The translations under genes were made by a program, and so were the position numbers. 52,133 nucleotides of DNA from a beta proteobacterium AAP51. Its GTDB lineage: Bacteria; Pseudomonadota; Gammaproteobacteria; Burkholderiales; Burkholderiaceae_C. This document shows positions 33,398-42,284 of this stretch, piece after piece. The number at the start of each line of letters is the position of its first letter. Within the stretch, counting starts at the first letter, position 1. The notes beneath the pieces were generated by a model. That model made no database searches. It was given only the letters and a program-made list of their open reading frames with translations, and was not told the DNA's origin. The DNA is taken from the NCBI GenBank assembly GCA_001295905.1, contig LJHT01000041.1, forward strand, positions 1-52,133. Reading direction: 5' to 3'.

Positions 33398-36300
33398 ATG
33401 ACGCTCTCAGAAACCTCCATCCGCCGGCCGGTGCTGGCCTGCGTGATGTCGCTGCTGCTGGTGCTGGTGGGGCTGGTGTCCTTCCAGGAACTGAGCGTGC
33501 GCGAGTACCCGCGCATCGACGAGCCGCTGGTCAATGTCAGCACGCGGCTGCAGGGCGCCTCCAGCGAAGTCATCGAGAGCCAGGTCACCAAGCCGCTGGA
33601 AGACAGCATCGCCGGCATCGATGGCGTGGACATCCTCACTTCCATCTCGCGCACCGAAAGCAGCCAGATCACGGTGCGCTTCCGCCTCAGCAAGGACCCC
33701 GACACCGCCGCCGCCGAGGTGCGCGACCGCGTCGCCCGCGTGCGCGGCCGCCTGCCCGAGGCCGCCGACGAACCCATCATCAGCAAGGTGGAAGCCGACG
33801 CCACGCCCACCATCTGGCTGGCCTACACCAGCGAGACCATGGGCCCGCTGGAGCTCACCGACCTCATCAACCGCGTCGTGAAGCCGCGGCTGCAGACCGT
33901 GCCCGGCGTGGCCGACGTGCAGGTGGGCGGCGACCGCCGCTTCGCGATGCGCGTGTGGCTCGACCCCGACAAGCTGGCCGCCTACAAGTTGACCGTGCAG
34001 GACGTGGAAGACGCGCTGCGCCGTCAGAACCTGGAAGTGCCGGCCGGCCGCATCGAAAGCGCGCAGCGCGAATTCAGCGTCACCGCGCGCACCGACCTCA
34101 ACACCGTGGCCGAGTTCAACCAGGTGGCCTTGCGCACCGTGGGCGGCTACACCGTCCGCCTGCGCGACGTGGCGCGCGTGGAAGAAGCGGCGCAGAACGA
34201 ACGCAGCCGCGTGCGCCTGAACGGCGTGCCCAGCATCAGCACCGGCGTGATACGCAACGCCACCGCCAACCCGCTGGAAGTGGCCGCCGGCGTGAAGGCG
34301 CTGATGCCGCAGATCCAGCGCGACCTGCCGCCCAGCGTGACGGTGGTGCAGGCCAACGACAACTCGGTCTTCATCGACCGCAGCATCAAGGCCGTCTACA
34401 CCACCGTCATCGAGGCGGTGGTGCTGGTGGCGCTGGTGGTCTTCGTGTTCCTGCGCACCTTCCGTGCTTCCATCATTCCGCTGGTGACGATTCCGGTCAG
34501 CCTGATCGGCGCGTTCTCGCTCATCGCGCTGGCGGGCTTCACCGTCAACACGCTCACGCTGCTGGCACTGGTGCTGGCCATCGGCCTGGTGGTGGACGAC
34601 GCCATCGTGGTGCTGGAGAACATCTACCGCCACATCGAAGAAGGCATGCAGCCCTTCCAGGCCGCCATCAAGGGCATCCGCGAGATCAGCTTTGCCGTCA
34701 TCGCGATGACGCTCACGCTGGCGGCGGTGTTTGCACCGCTGGCCTTCACGCCCGGCCGCACCGGGCGGCTGTTCGGCGAGTTCGCGCTGACGCTGGCCGG
34801 CGCGGTGCTGGTGAGCGGCTTCGTGGCGCTGACCCTCACGCCCATGATGTGCAGCAAGCTGCTGAAGCACGTGGAGCAGCCCACGCGCTTCGACCGCACG
34901 ATGGAGCGGCTGCTCACGGCACTGTCGGCGGGTTATGCACGTACGCTGGCGTGGACGCTGCAGCGGCGCTGGTTCGTCGTGGGCGTGATGCTGGCCAGCG
35001 CGGCGGGCAGCTGGTGGCTCTTCACCATCACCAAGAGCGAGCTGGCGCCGTATGAGGACCGCGGCGTGATCGCCATGCCCATCCGCGCCCCTGACGGCGC
35101 CACGCTGGAATACACCGCGCGCTACCTCGATGCCATCGAAGACATCGCGGCCCAGGTGCCCGAATTCGACCGCCGCTTCCTCTTCGTGGGCGGCGGCCAG
35201 GTCAGCACGGCCTTCAGCGTGATGCGCACGGTGGACTGGGCAGACCGCACCCGCACCACGCGTGACATCCAGCGCGAGCTGCTGCCCAAGCTGCAGGCGC
35301 TGCCGGGCGTGACCGCCTTCCCCGTGACACCGGCCAGCCTGGGCCAGGGCTTCCGCGACCGCGGCCTGAACGTGGTGCTGGTCAGCGGCGACAGCTACGA
35401 GAACATGGCCCGCGTGGCGCAGCAGTTCATCGCCGAGATGCAGAAGAACCCCGGCATCGTGCAGCCCGACAGCGACCTGCAGCTGAACAAGCCCGAGGTC
35501 TTCATGGACGTGGACCGCGCGCGCGCGGCCGACCTGGGTATCGGCGTGGACACGGTGGCGCGCACGGTGGAAACCATGCTCGGCGGGCGCGTGGTCACGC
35601 GCTACAAGCGCGACGCCGAGCAGTACGACGTGCTGGTGCAGACCGAGGCCGTGGGCCGCACCACGCCGGAAGACATCGAGAAGATCTTCGTGCGCGGCCG
35701 CAACGACACCATGGTGCCGCTGTCCAGCTTGGTGCAGGTGCGCGAGGCCGTGAGCCCGCGCGAGCTGAACCACTTCAACCAGCGCCGCAGCGTCAGCCTC
35801 ACGGCCGATCTGGCACCCGGCTACACGCAAGGCGAGGCGCTCAAGTTCATGGACGAGACCGCCGCCCGCGTGCTGCCGGCGGGTTATGCCACCGAGCTGA
35901 ATGGCGTCAGCCGCGAATACAAGGCCAGCTCGGGCGCCCTGGGCCTGGTGTTCGTGCTGGCGTTGATGTTCATCTTCCTGGTGTTGGCGGCGCAGTTCGA
36001 GAGCTTCATCGACCCCTTCGTCATCCTGCTGGCCGTGCCCTTGAGCATGGTCGGCGCACTCGGCGCCATGCAGCTGACGGGTGGCACGCTGAACGTGTAT
36101 TCGCAGATCGGGCTCATCACCTTGATCGGCCTCATCACCAAGCACGGCATCCTCATCGTGGAGTTCAGCAACCAGCTGCGCCAGCAGGGCCAGAGCGTGA
36201 TGGACGCCGTGGTGCAGGCCAGCGCGCTGCGCTTGCGCCCCATCCTGATGACCACGGGTGCGATGGTGTTGGGCGCGCTGCCGCTGGCGCTGGCCAGCGG

Positions 36301-36481
36301 GGCGGGGGCCGAGAGCCGGCAGCAGATCGGCTGGGTCATCGTGGGCGGCATGACGGTGGGCACGCTGCTCACCATCTTCGTCGTGCCCACGGTCTACACG
36401 CTGCTGGCGCGCAAGGGCATCCCGGGCGAGATCACCACGCCGGCGCTGGACGACAAGCCGGCCTCGGCCGGGGTCGACTGA
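33398..36481 (+). CDS. RND efflux pump permease (AcrB/MexB superfamily, HAE-1-like)
   Basis: 1027 codons, the usual length. Twelve membrane helices with two large periplasmic loops. The proton-relay Asp pair is at 400-401 (LVVDDAIVVLENI in helix 4), and the helix 10 Lys lies in GLITKHGILIVEF. The N-terminus SETSIRRPVLACVMSLLLVL and ADVQVGGDRRFAMRVWLDP are family hallmarks. Proton-driven export of drugs, metals or lipophilic compounds from the periplasm; substrate not deducible. Operon with the adaptor upstream; no TolC-type gene follows, so a shared channel is implied. Confidence 0.93.
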   Translation: MTLSETSIRRPVLACVMSLLLVLVGLVSFQELSVREYPRIDEPLVNVSTRLQGASSEVIESQVTKPLEDSIAGIDGVDILTSISRTESSQITVRFRLSKDPDTAAAEVRDRVARVRGRLPEAADEPIISKVEADATPTIWLAYTSETMGPLELTDLINRVVKPRLQTVPGVADVQVGGDRRFAMRVWLDPDKLAAYKLTVQDVEDALRRQNLEVPAGRIESAQREFSVTARTDLNTVAEFNQVALRTVGGYTVRLRDVARVEEAAQNERSRVRLNGVPSISTGVIRNATANPLEVAAGVKALMPQIQRDLPPSVTVVQANDNSVFIDRSIKAVYTTVIEAVVLVALVVFVFLRTFRASIIPLVTIPVSLIGAFSLIALAGFTVNTLTLLALVLAIGLVVDDAIVVLENIYRHIEEGMQPFQAAIKGIREISFAVIAMTLTLAAVFAPLAFTPGRTGRLFGEFALTLAGAVLVSGFVALTLTPMMCSKLLKHVEQPTRFDRTMERLLTALSAGYARTLAWTLQRRWFVVGVMLASAAGSWWLFTITKSELAPYEDRGVIAMPIRAPDGATLEYTARYLDAIEDIAAQVPEFDRRFLFVGGGQVSTAFSVMRTVDWADRTRTTRDIQRELLPKLQALPGVTAFPVTPASLGQGFRDRGLNVVLVSGDSYENMARVAQQFIAEMQKNPGIVQPDSDLQLNKPEVFMDVDRARAADLGIGVDTVARTVETMLGGRVVTRYKRDAEQYDVLVQTEAVGRTTPEDIEKIFVRGRNDTMVPLSSLVQVREAVSPRELNHFNQRRSVSLTADLAPGYTQGEALKFMDETAARVLPAGYATELNGVSREYKASSGALGLVFVLALMFIFLVLAAQFESFIDPFVILLAVPLSMVGALGAMQLTGGTLNVYSQIGLITLIGLITKHGILIVEFSNQLRQQGQSVMDAVVQASALRLRPILMTTGAMVLGALPLALASGAGAESRQQIGWVIVGGMTVGTLLTIFVVPTVYTLLARKGIPGEITTPALDDKPASAGVD

Positions 36482-36518
36482 AGCGCGCGGAAGACAGCGC
36501 TCAAGGCTGGCACCTTAC

Positions 36519-37820
36519 ATGTTCACCCACCTGGTGCCCGACCCCGACGCCGCGCCCGTGCCGGCGGCGCAGGCCGATGCGGCGCAGCGTTTTCTGGGCC
36601 TGCTGGCCGCAGCGTTGTCGGCCGGCAGCTTCGTCAAGCTGCTGCTGACGCAGGCGGTGCCGGGTGAAGACGCCGAGGACCGGCCGGAACGGCTGCTGGT
36701 GCGCGAAGTCGTGCTGCGCGGTGAACGGCAATTGAGTTTGCTGTGGCGGCATGCCACGCGCGACATCACGAAGAACCACACGCCGGCCGAAGGCTTGCAG
36801 CTCATCGGCGAACTGCTGGGCACGCGCTTTCGCAACGCCCACCTGCTGACGCACACGGCCGAGGTGCAGCTGGCCTACAGCCGCAAGGGCCGGCCCAGCC
36901 TGCGCGTGGGCAAGCCCTCCCACCCGCCTGCCGCAACGCTGCCCGCGGGTGATGCCGGACACGACAAGGCCAAGCAGCGCCCGCTGGAACTGCAGCGCCC
37001 GTTCTGGGAAGACCTGGGCGTCACCCACCGGGTGCGTGACGAGCTGCAGCTGGTGCTGGCGATGTCGCGCAAGTGGAAGCAGATCAACAAGTTCATCGAG
37101 ATCTTCGGCGCCGCGCTGCAGCGCGCGGGGCTGGCCGAGGGCGGCACGGTGCGCGTGGCTGATTTCGGCTCGGGCAAGGGCTACCTCACCTTCGCCGTGC
37201 ACGATTGGCTGCGCGCGCAGGGCCTGCAGCCGCAGGTGACGGGCGTGGAGCTGCGAGAAGACCTGGTGCGGCTGTGCAATGCCGCCGCGCAGCGCCATGG
37301 CCTGGCAGGCGATGCCGGCCTGCGCTTCGACGCGGGCGATGTGCGCAGCTACCCGCCCGCGCCGCTGGACGTGATGATCGCGCTGCACGCCTGCGACACC
37401 GCCACCGACCACGCCATCCACCTGGGCCTGCGCGCTGGGGCGGCCGTCATCCTGTGCTCGCCCTGCTGCCACAAGCAACTGCGTCCGCAGATGCGCGCGC
37501 CCGCGGCGCTGCGCCCGCTGCTGCAGCACGGCATCCACCTCGGGCAAGAGGCCGAGATGGTGACCGACTCGCTGCGCGCGCTGCTGCTCGAGGCGATGGG
37601 CTACGAGACGCAGGTGTTCGAGTTCGTGGCGCTGGAACACACCAGCAAGAACAAGATGATCCTGGCGGTGCGGCGCGGTGGGGCCGACGCCGCATCTGGC
37701 GCCGACACCCGCCAGCAGGAACTGCTGGCCCAGCTGGCCGGGGTGAAGCGCTTCTACGGCCTGCGCGAGCAGTGCCTGGAAACGCTGCTGCGGGCCGACG
37801 GTTCACTGCCGGCGGCTTGA
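36519..37820 (+). CDS. SAM-dependent methyltransferase (Methyltransf_32-like)
   Basis: 433 codons from ATG 36519. An N-terminal domain of about 160 residues (RLLVREVVLRGERQLSLLWRHATRDITKNH) precedes a Rossmann methyltransferase with motif I VADFGSGKGYLTFAVHDWL, a GVELREDLV acidic loop, IALHACDTATDHAI and PCCHKQL. The last two are hallmarks of the METTL25/TRMT13-like group, where the conserved Cys-Cys-His may bind metal or RNA. Substrate unknown; an RNA or protein target is plausible. Convergent with the ketopantoate-reductase-like gene; 37 bases after the RND pump. Confidence 0.82.
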   Translation: MFTHLVPDPDAAPVPAAQADAAQRFLGLLAAALSAGSFVKLLLTQAVPGEDAEDRPERLLVREVVLRGERQLSLLWRHATRDITKNHTPAEGLQLIGELLGTRFRNAHLLTHTAEVQLAYSRKGRPSLRVGKPSHPPAATLPAGDAGHDKAKQRPLELQRPFWEDLGVTHRVRDELQLVLAMSRKWKQINKFIEIFGAALQRAGLAEGGTVRVADFGSGKGYLTFAVHDWLRAQGLQPQVTGVELREDLVRLCNAAAQRHGLAGDAGLRFDAGDVRSYPPAPLDVMIALHACDTATDHAIHLGLRAGAAVILCSPCCHKQLRPQMRAPAALRPLLQHGIHLGQEAEMVTDSLRALLLEAMGYETQVFEFVALEHTSKNKMILAVRRGGADAASGADTRQQELLAQLAGVKRFYGLREQCLETLLRADGSLPAA

Positions 37821-37872
37821 ACGCTGCCGGCTCGCGCGCGTCTTGCCGAGGCGGGCCCTGCCTGGCGTCGCT

Positions 37873-38889
37873 TCAGCCCCGCTGCACCTGCAGCCGCCCC
37901 TGCTGCGAGGCGAGCGTCTTGGCCAGCAGGCTGGTGGCGGCGTAGATGGCGCTGACATGCGGCGTCGGCGTGTCGGTGATGCGCCCGAGTTCCACCACCG
38001 CGCCCACCAGCGCCTGCAGTTCCAGCGCGCGGCCGGCTTCCACGTCCTGCAGCATGCTGGTCTTGTGGGCGCCCACGGCTTCGGCGCCGGCGATGCGTTG
38101 TTCCAGGCTGATCTTGAAGGCCACGCCCAGCTTCTCGGCCACGGCCTTGCCCTCGGCCATCATCTGCGTGGCCAGCTCGCGCGTGGCCGGGAAGCGGCAG
38201 ATGTCTTCCAGCGTGGCGTGCGTCAAGGCCGACAGCGGGTTGAAGCAGAGGTTGCCCCAGAGCTTCACCCAGATCTCGCTGCGGATGTCGCGCGACACCG
38301 GGCTCTTGAAGCCGGCGGTCATCATCACCTTGCTCAGGGCCTCGATGCGCTCGCTGCGGCTGCCGTCGAGTTCACCAAGGCTGAAGCGGTTGCCCTCGAT
38401 GAGCTTCACCACGCCCGGCGCCACCAGTTCGCTGGCGGGGTAGACCACGCTGCCGATGACGCGTTCGGGCTCGATGTTCGCAGCGATCAGGCCCTCGGGG
38501 TCCAGGCTCTGCAGGCTGCGGCCTTCGTAAGGGCCGGCCAGCTTGTGGAAGTACCACCAGGGCACGCCGTTGATCATGGTGACCACCATCGTCTGCGGGC
38601 CGAAGAGGCCGCGCAGGTCGGGCAGGAGGTCGGGCACCTGGTGGGCTTTCACGGTGAGCAGCACCACGTCCTGCGGGCCGGCATCGGCATAGCGCTGCAG
38701 CGCGCGCAGGTTCGGGCCGGCCGGCGTGTGCTCTTCGCTGCCGTCTTCCAGGATGAGCTTGAAGCCGTGGGCGTTGATGGCTTCCAGGTTGCGGTTGCGG
38801 GCGATGAAGGTCACCTCCTGGCCCGAACGCGCCAGCTTCGCACCGAGATAGCCGCCTATCGCGCCGGCCCCCACCACAGCGATCTTCAT
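37873..38889 (-). CDS. 2-dehydropantoate 2-reductase family protein (PanE/ApbA-like)
   Basis: 338 codons from ATG 38889, in an ATGA overlap with the tctA stop. The NADP-binding site opens the protein (AVVGAGAIGGYLGAKLARSG), the VKAHQVPDLL block carries the conserved Lys, and the helical C-terminal domain has EIWVKLWGNLCFNPLSAL with the catalytic Lys and Asn of this family. Canonical PanE reduces ketopantoate for CoA synthesis. Its coupling to a Tct transporter suggests a paralogue acting on the imported 2-keto or hydroxy acid; that is inference. Confidence 0.83.
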   Translation of the reverse strand: MKIAVVGAGAIGGYLGAKLARSGQEVTFIARNRNLEAINAHGFKLILEDGSEEHTPAGPNLRALQRYADAGPQDVVLLTVKAHQVPDLLPDLRGLFGPQTMVVTMINGVPWWYFHKLAGPYEGRSLQSLDPEGLIAANIEPERVIGSVVYPASELVAPGVVKLIEGNRFSLGELDGSRSERIEALSKVMMTAGFKSPVSRDIRSEIWVKLWGNLCFNPLSALTHATLEDICRFPATRELATQMMAEGKAVAEKLGVAFKISLEQRIAGAEAVGAHKTSMLQDVEAGRALELQALVGAVVELGRITDTPTPHVSAIYAATSLLAKTLASQQGRLQVQRG

Positions 38890-40397
38890 CCGCCTGCCCT
38901 CAATTCGCGCTGCCGCGCCCAGTTCTTCGCCGCGCCCCAAAGAGGCCACAGCAGCAGGCCCAGCGCGATGGTGGAAATGCCGCCCACCAGCGGGTTGCTC
39001 CACAGGATGGCCAGCGAGCCCTGGCTGATCAGCATGGCCTGGCGGAAGCTGCTTTCGGCCATGTCGCCCAGCACCAGCGCCAGCACCAGCGGCGCCAGCG
39101 GGTACTTCAGCTTCTTGAACAGGTAGCCCAGCAGGCCGAAGAACAGCATCGTCCACACGTCGAACATCGCGTTGTTCACCGTGTAGGCGCCGATGGCGCA
39201 GATGACGATGATCACCGGCCCGATGATGGTGAACGGTATGCGCAGGATGGCCGCCCACCAGGGCACGGTGGTCAGCACGACGATGAGGCCGACGATGTTG
39301 CCCAGGTACATGCTGGCGATCAGGCCCCAGACGAAGTCTTTCTGCTCGACGAAGAGCATGGGCCCGGGCTGCAGGCCCCAGATGAGCAGGCCGCCCAGCA
39401 GCACGGCGGCCGTGGGCGAACCCGGGATGCCCAGCGTCAGCATGGGCAGCAGGGCGGCGGTGCCGGCGGCATTGTTGGCGGTTTCGGGGGCGATGACGCC
39501 GTCGATCTCGCCCTTGCCGTAGTTCTGCGGGTTCTTCGAGGCGCGGCGCGCCAGGCCGTAGCTCATGAAGCTGGCCGGCGTGGCGCCGCCGGGCGTGATG
39601 CCCATCCAGCAGCCCACGAAGGCCGAGCGCAGGAAGGTGCGCCAGTAGCTGAACATGCGGCCCCAGGTCTGCAGCACCACGCCCAGCGTGATGCGCGCGC
39701 TCTTGCCGCGGAAGGCCAGGCCTTCTTCCATGGTCTGCAGGATCTCGCCGATACCGAACAGGCCGATCACCGCCACCAGGAAGCTGAAGCCTTTCAGCAG
39801 CTGCGGCTGCTCGAAGGTCATGCGCAGCTGGCCCGTGACGCTGTCCAGGCCCACGGCGGCGAGCGAGAAGCCCAGCATCATCGAGGCCAGTGTCTTGGCC
39901 GGCGGCTCCTTGCTCAGCCCCACGAAGCTGGCAAAGGTGAGCAGCTGCACCGCGAAGAACTCGGCCGGCCCGAATTCGAGTGCGAACTTGGCCAGCACCG
40001 GCGCCAGGAAGGTGATGATGAGCACCGCCACCAGCGCGCCGAAGAACGAGGCCGTGAAGGCCGCCGTCAGCGCCTCGGCTGCCTTGCCCTGCTGGGCCAT
40101 GGGATAGCCGTCGAAGGTGGTGGCCACGCTCCAGGGCTCGCCGGGAATGTTGAACAGGATGGACGTGATGGCCCCCCCGAACAGCGCGCCCCAGTAGATG
40201 CAGCTCAGCAGGATGATGGCCGAGGTGGGGTTCATCGTGAACGTCAGCGGCAGCAGGATGGCCACGCCGTTGGCACCGCCCAGGCCGGGCAGCACACCGA
40301 TGAGCACGCCGAGGATGATGCCGGCGAACATCAGCACGATGTTGGCCGGCGTCAGCGCGACGCTGAAGCCCTGGCCCAGGGCAGCAAGTTCTTCCAT
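38886..40397 (-). CDS. tctA: Tripartite tricarboxylate transporter large membrane subunit TctA
   Basis: 503 codons from ATG 40397 with GGAAAG upstream. About 11-12 membrane helices, with both conserved TctA motifs: GVLIGVLPGLGGANGVAILLP (near 30-50) and its repeat GMTPGGATP-like (ITPGGATPASFMSYGLAR), plus APETANNAAGTAALLPMLTLGIPGS. Forms the ion-driven permease that takes a carboxylate from the TctC binding protein. Upstream of it are tctB and tctC in the usual order for this strand. Confidence 0.94.
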   Translation of the reverse strand: MEELAALGQGFSVALTPANIVLMFAGIILGVLIGVLPGLGGANGVAILLPLTFTMNPTSAIILLSCIYWGALFGGAITSILFNIPGEPWSVATTFDGYPMAQQGKAAEALTAAFTASFFGALVAVLIITFLAPVLAKFALEFGPAEFFAVQLLTFASFVGLSKEPPAKTLASMMLGFSLAAVGLDSVTGQLRMTFEQPQLLKGFSFLVAVIGLFGIGEILQTMEEGLAFRGKSARITLGVVLQTWGRMFSYWRTFLRSAFVGCWMGITPGGATPASFMSYGLARRASKNPQNYGKGEIDGVIAPETANNAAGTAALLPMLTLGIPGSPTAAVLLGGLLIWGLQPGPMLFVEQKDFVWGLIASMYLGNIVGLIVVLTTVPWWAAILRIPFTIIGPVIIVICAIGAYTVNNAMFDVWTMLFFGLLGYLFKKLKYPLAPLVLALVLGDMAESSFRQAMLISQGSLAILWSNPLVGGISTIALGLLLWPLWGAAKNWARQRELRAGG

Positions 40398-40411
40398 CGA
40401 GCGCTTTCCGT

Positions 40412-40942
40412 CTAGAAACCGAGCCAGGCTTCGATGGGACCCTTGGGCAAGGCGACCAGGAACCAGCGTTCGAACACCAGGAAGAAGAACAGCGGCACGC
40501 CCAGCGCCACCGCCGAGATGGGCAGCACGCCGTACTTGCCGTGCCGCCGCATGAAGAAGGCGATGAGCAAGGCCGAAGCCAGATAGATGCCCAGCGGCGC
40601 CACCAGCGCCACGTACACGCTCATGGGCCAGGTGATGGACCACACGCTGCCCAGCTGCGTGGTGGTGGCGAAGTCGGGGTTCCGGCTTTTCCAGCCCAGC
40701 AACTGCTTGAGCACGATCCAACCCGCCGCAGCGAAGAGCATGCAGCCGATGTAGAACGGAAAGTAGCCGGCGCGCGGGCCTTCGAATTCGTCCCAACCGG
40801 TGCCCACGCGCCGGGCATCGACGATGACCACGACGGCCACCGCCAGCAGGGCCAGGCCCAGCAGCAGTTCGGGCCAGCGGCTGCCCACCATGGGCGCTTC
40901 TTCGCCGGTTTCGGGCGCTGCGGCTTCCTGGTCCTGGTTCAT
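40412..40942 (-). CDS. tctB: Tripartite tricarboxylate transporter small membrane subunit TctB
   Basis: 176 codons. Four hydrophobic helices (starting LLLGLALLAVAVVVIVDARRVGTGW), the GPRAGYFPFYIGCML loop typical of TctB after helix 1, and a final LFFFLVFERWFLVALPKGPIE segment characteristic of the family C-terminus. Needed for assembly or energy coupling of TctA. Sits between tctC (15 bases away) and tctA (14 bases away). Confidence 0.92.
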   Translation of the reverse strand: MNQDQEAAAPETGEEAPMVGSRWPELLLGLALLAVAVVVIVDARRVGTGWDEFEGPRAGYFPFYIGCMLFAAAGWIVLKQLLGWKSRNPDFATTTQLGSVWSITWPMSVYVALVAPLGIYLASALLIAFFMRRHGKYGVLPISAVALGVPLFFFLVFERWFLVALPKGPIEAWLGF

Positions 40943-40957
40943 CCCGGGGTGCCCGCC

Positions 40958-41983
40958 TTACTTGGCCAGGAAGCCGGCTTCGCGCATCAGCACCCGGTGC
41001 TGCTGCTCGGTGCGTGCCACCCAGTCGAAATAGGCCTGGCCCGTCATCGAGGTCTGGTTGAAGGCGCCCTTTTCCATGAACTCTTTCCACTCGGGCAGGG
41101 CGCGCACCTTGTCGAAGAGGTCGACATAGAACTTCACCTGCTCGGGCGTGGCGCCGGGCGTCATGAAGATGCCGCGCAGCATCTGGTATTCCACGGGCAG
41201 CCCGGCCGACTTGCAGGTGGGGATGTCGCTCCAGGCCTGCGTGGCGGTGATCTTCTTGGTGTACGGCATGGGCTTGGCGTCCATCACGCACAGCGCACGC
41301 AGCGTGCCGGCACGCCAGTGGCTTTCGGCCTCGATGGGGTTGTTCACCGTGGCGTCGACGTGCTTGCCCACGAGCTGCACCGCCACGTCGCCACCACCCC
41401 GGAAGGGGATGTAGGTGGCGCGCTTGCCCGAGGTCTTCTCGAGCATCACGGTGATGATGTGGTCTTCCTGGCGCGAGCCGGTGCCGGCCACCTTCATCGT
41501 GCGGTCGGGGGCGGCCTTCATGGCGGCCAGAAACTCGGCCGCGGTCTTGTGGGGCGACTCGGCATGCACCCACAGGATGAACTGGTCGAGAGCCAGCATC
41601 GAAACGGGCGTGAGGTCGCGCCAGTTGAAAGGCACGCCCGTGGCCAGCGGCGTGGTGAACAGGTTGCTCAGCGTGATGGCGATCTTGTGCGGGTTGCCCT
41701 TGTCGCCCTTGACGTCGAGGAAACCTTCGGCGCCCGCGCCGCCCGCGCGGTTCACCACCACAATGGGCTGCTTCATCAGGTTGTTCTTCGACACCACGCC
41801 CTGGATGAAGCGCGCCATCTGGTCGGCGCCGCCGCCGGTGCCTGCCGGCACGACGAATTCCACCGGTTTCGTGGGTTCCCAGGCCTGGGCCGCCGTGGTG
41901 GTGGCCAGGGCCGCAAGGCCCGTGAGCAACGCAGCGGCGCTGCGTGTCAGGGCGGGCAGGGTCTTCTTCAGGGTCCAGCTCAT
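40958..41983 (-). CDS. tctC: Tripartite tricarboxylate transporter substrate-binding protein TctC (Bug family)
   Basis: 341 codons from ATG 41983 with AGGAG 6 bases upstream. Signal peptide ends near TTTAAQA. The Bug fold is seen in KPVEFVVPAGTGGGADQMARFI, a substrate-binding VVVNRAGGAGAEGF segment, VAGTGSRQEDHII and the YIPFRGGGDVAVQLVGKHVD block. Binds a carboxylate in the periplasm and delivers it to TctA/TctB. In Burkholderiales many such proteins exist, so the ligand cannot be assigned. First gene of the tct operon, preceded by a 301-base intergenic region. Confidence 0.94.
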   Translation of the reverse strand: MSWTLKKTLPALTRSAAALLTGLAALATTTAAQAWEPTKPVEFVVPAGTGGGADQMARFIQGVVSKNNLMKQPIVVVNRAGGAGAEGFLDVKGDKGNPHKIAITLSNLFTTPLATGVPFNWRDLTPVSMLALDQFILWVHAESPHKTAAEFLAAMKAAPDRTMKVAGTGSRQEDHIITVMLEKTSGKRATYIPFRGGGDVAVQLVGKHVDATVNNPIEAESHWRAGTLRALCVMDAKPMPYTKKITATQAWSDIPTCKSAGLPVEYQMLRGIFMTPGATPEQVKFYVDLFDKVRALPEWKEFMEKGAFNQTSMTGQAYFDWVARTEQQHRVLMREAGFLAK

Positions 41984-42127
41984 GTCGTCTCCTAGATTCA
42001 GAGGGAAGTCACATGCAGTGGCACGGCCCCGGGGGCCTGCGGCTGTGGGGCAGGCGGGGGCTCTGGTGCGAAAAAGAACGCGGGCAAAACAAGTTCCGGG
42101 TCTTGCCGATGCATAAGGCCTGAAGTG

Positions 42128-42133
42128 AATGTA
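42128..42133 (-). promoter_or_regulatory. Candidate -10 box for tctC
   Basis: TACATT on the minus strand within GGCTACATTCAC, about 145 bases upstream of tctC. No strong -35. Confidence 0.25.
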
Positions 42134-42165
42134 GCCGCCCGCAGTTGCGTCGGCTATTCACAAGT

Positions 42166-42239
42166 TGTACGGCCGTTGCTCAGCTTTTCCTTAATCAAAC
42201 ACCTCTCAGGTTAATGGAAACCCTAGTGTCGGCCGTACA
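42166..42239. promoter_or_regulatory. Paired inverted repeat TGTACGGCCG / CGGCCGTACA
   Basis: TGTACGGCCG at 42166-42175 and its perfect complement CGGCCGTACA at 42230-42239. The 54-base spacer is AT-rich. It could be a dimeric-regulator site or the base of an RNA stem-loop beyond the ligase stop. Confidence 0.5.
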
Positions 42240-42284
42240 GCGCAGCGCACGGCCTGCTTGAATGCGCAGGCAGATCCGGGCGCT

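Larger units (their letters stand above)
41984..42284. other. 301-base intergenic region upstream of tctC, with long-range inverted repeat
   Basis: No gene seen. The middle part (about 42070-42235) is the most AT-rich sequence of the window, with TTAAT stretches. It contains a minus-strand -10-like box and a 10-bp inverted repeat spaced by 54 bases, annotated separately. It must hold the tct operon promoter and any terminator of the upstream ligase gene; no U-tract terminator is evident. Confidence 0.6.
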
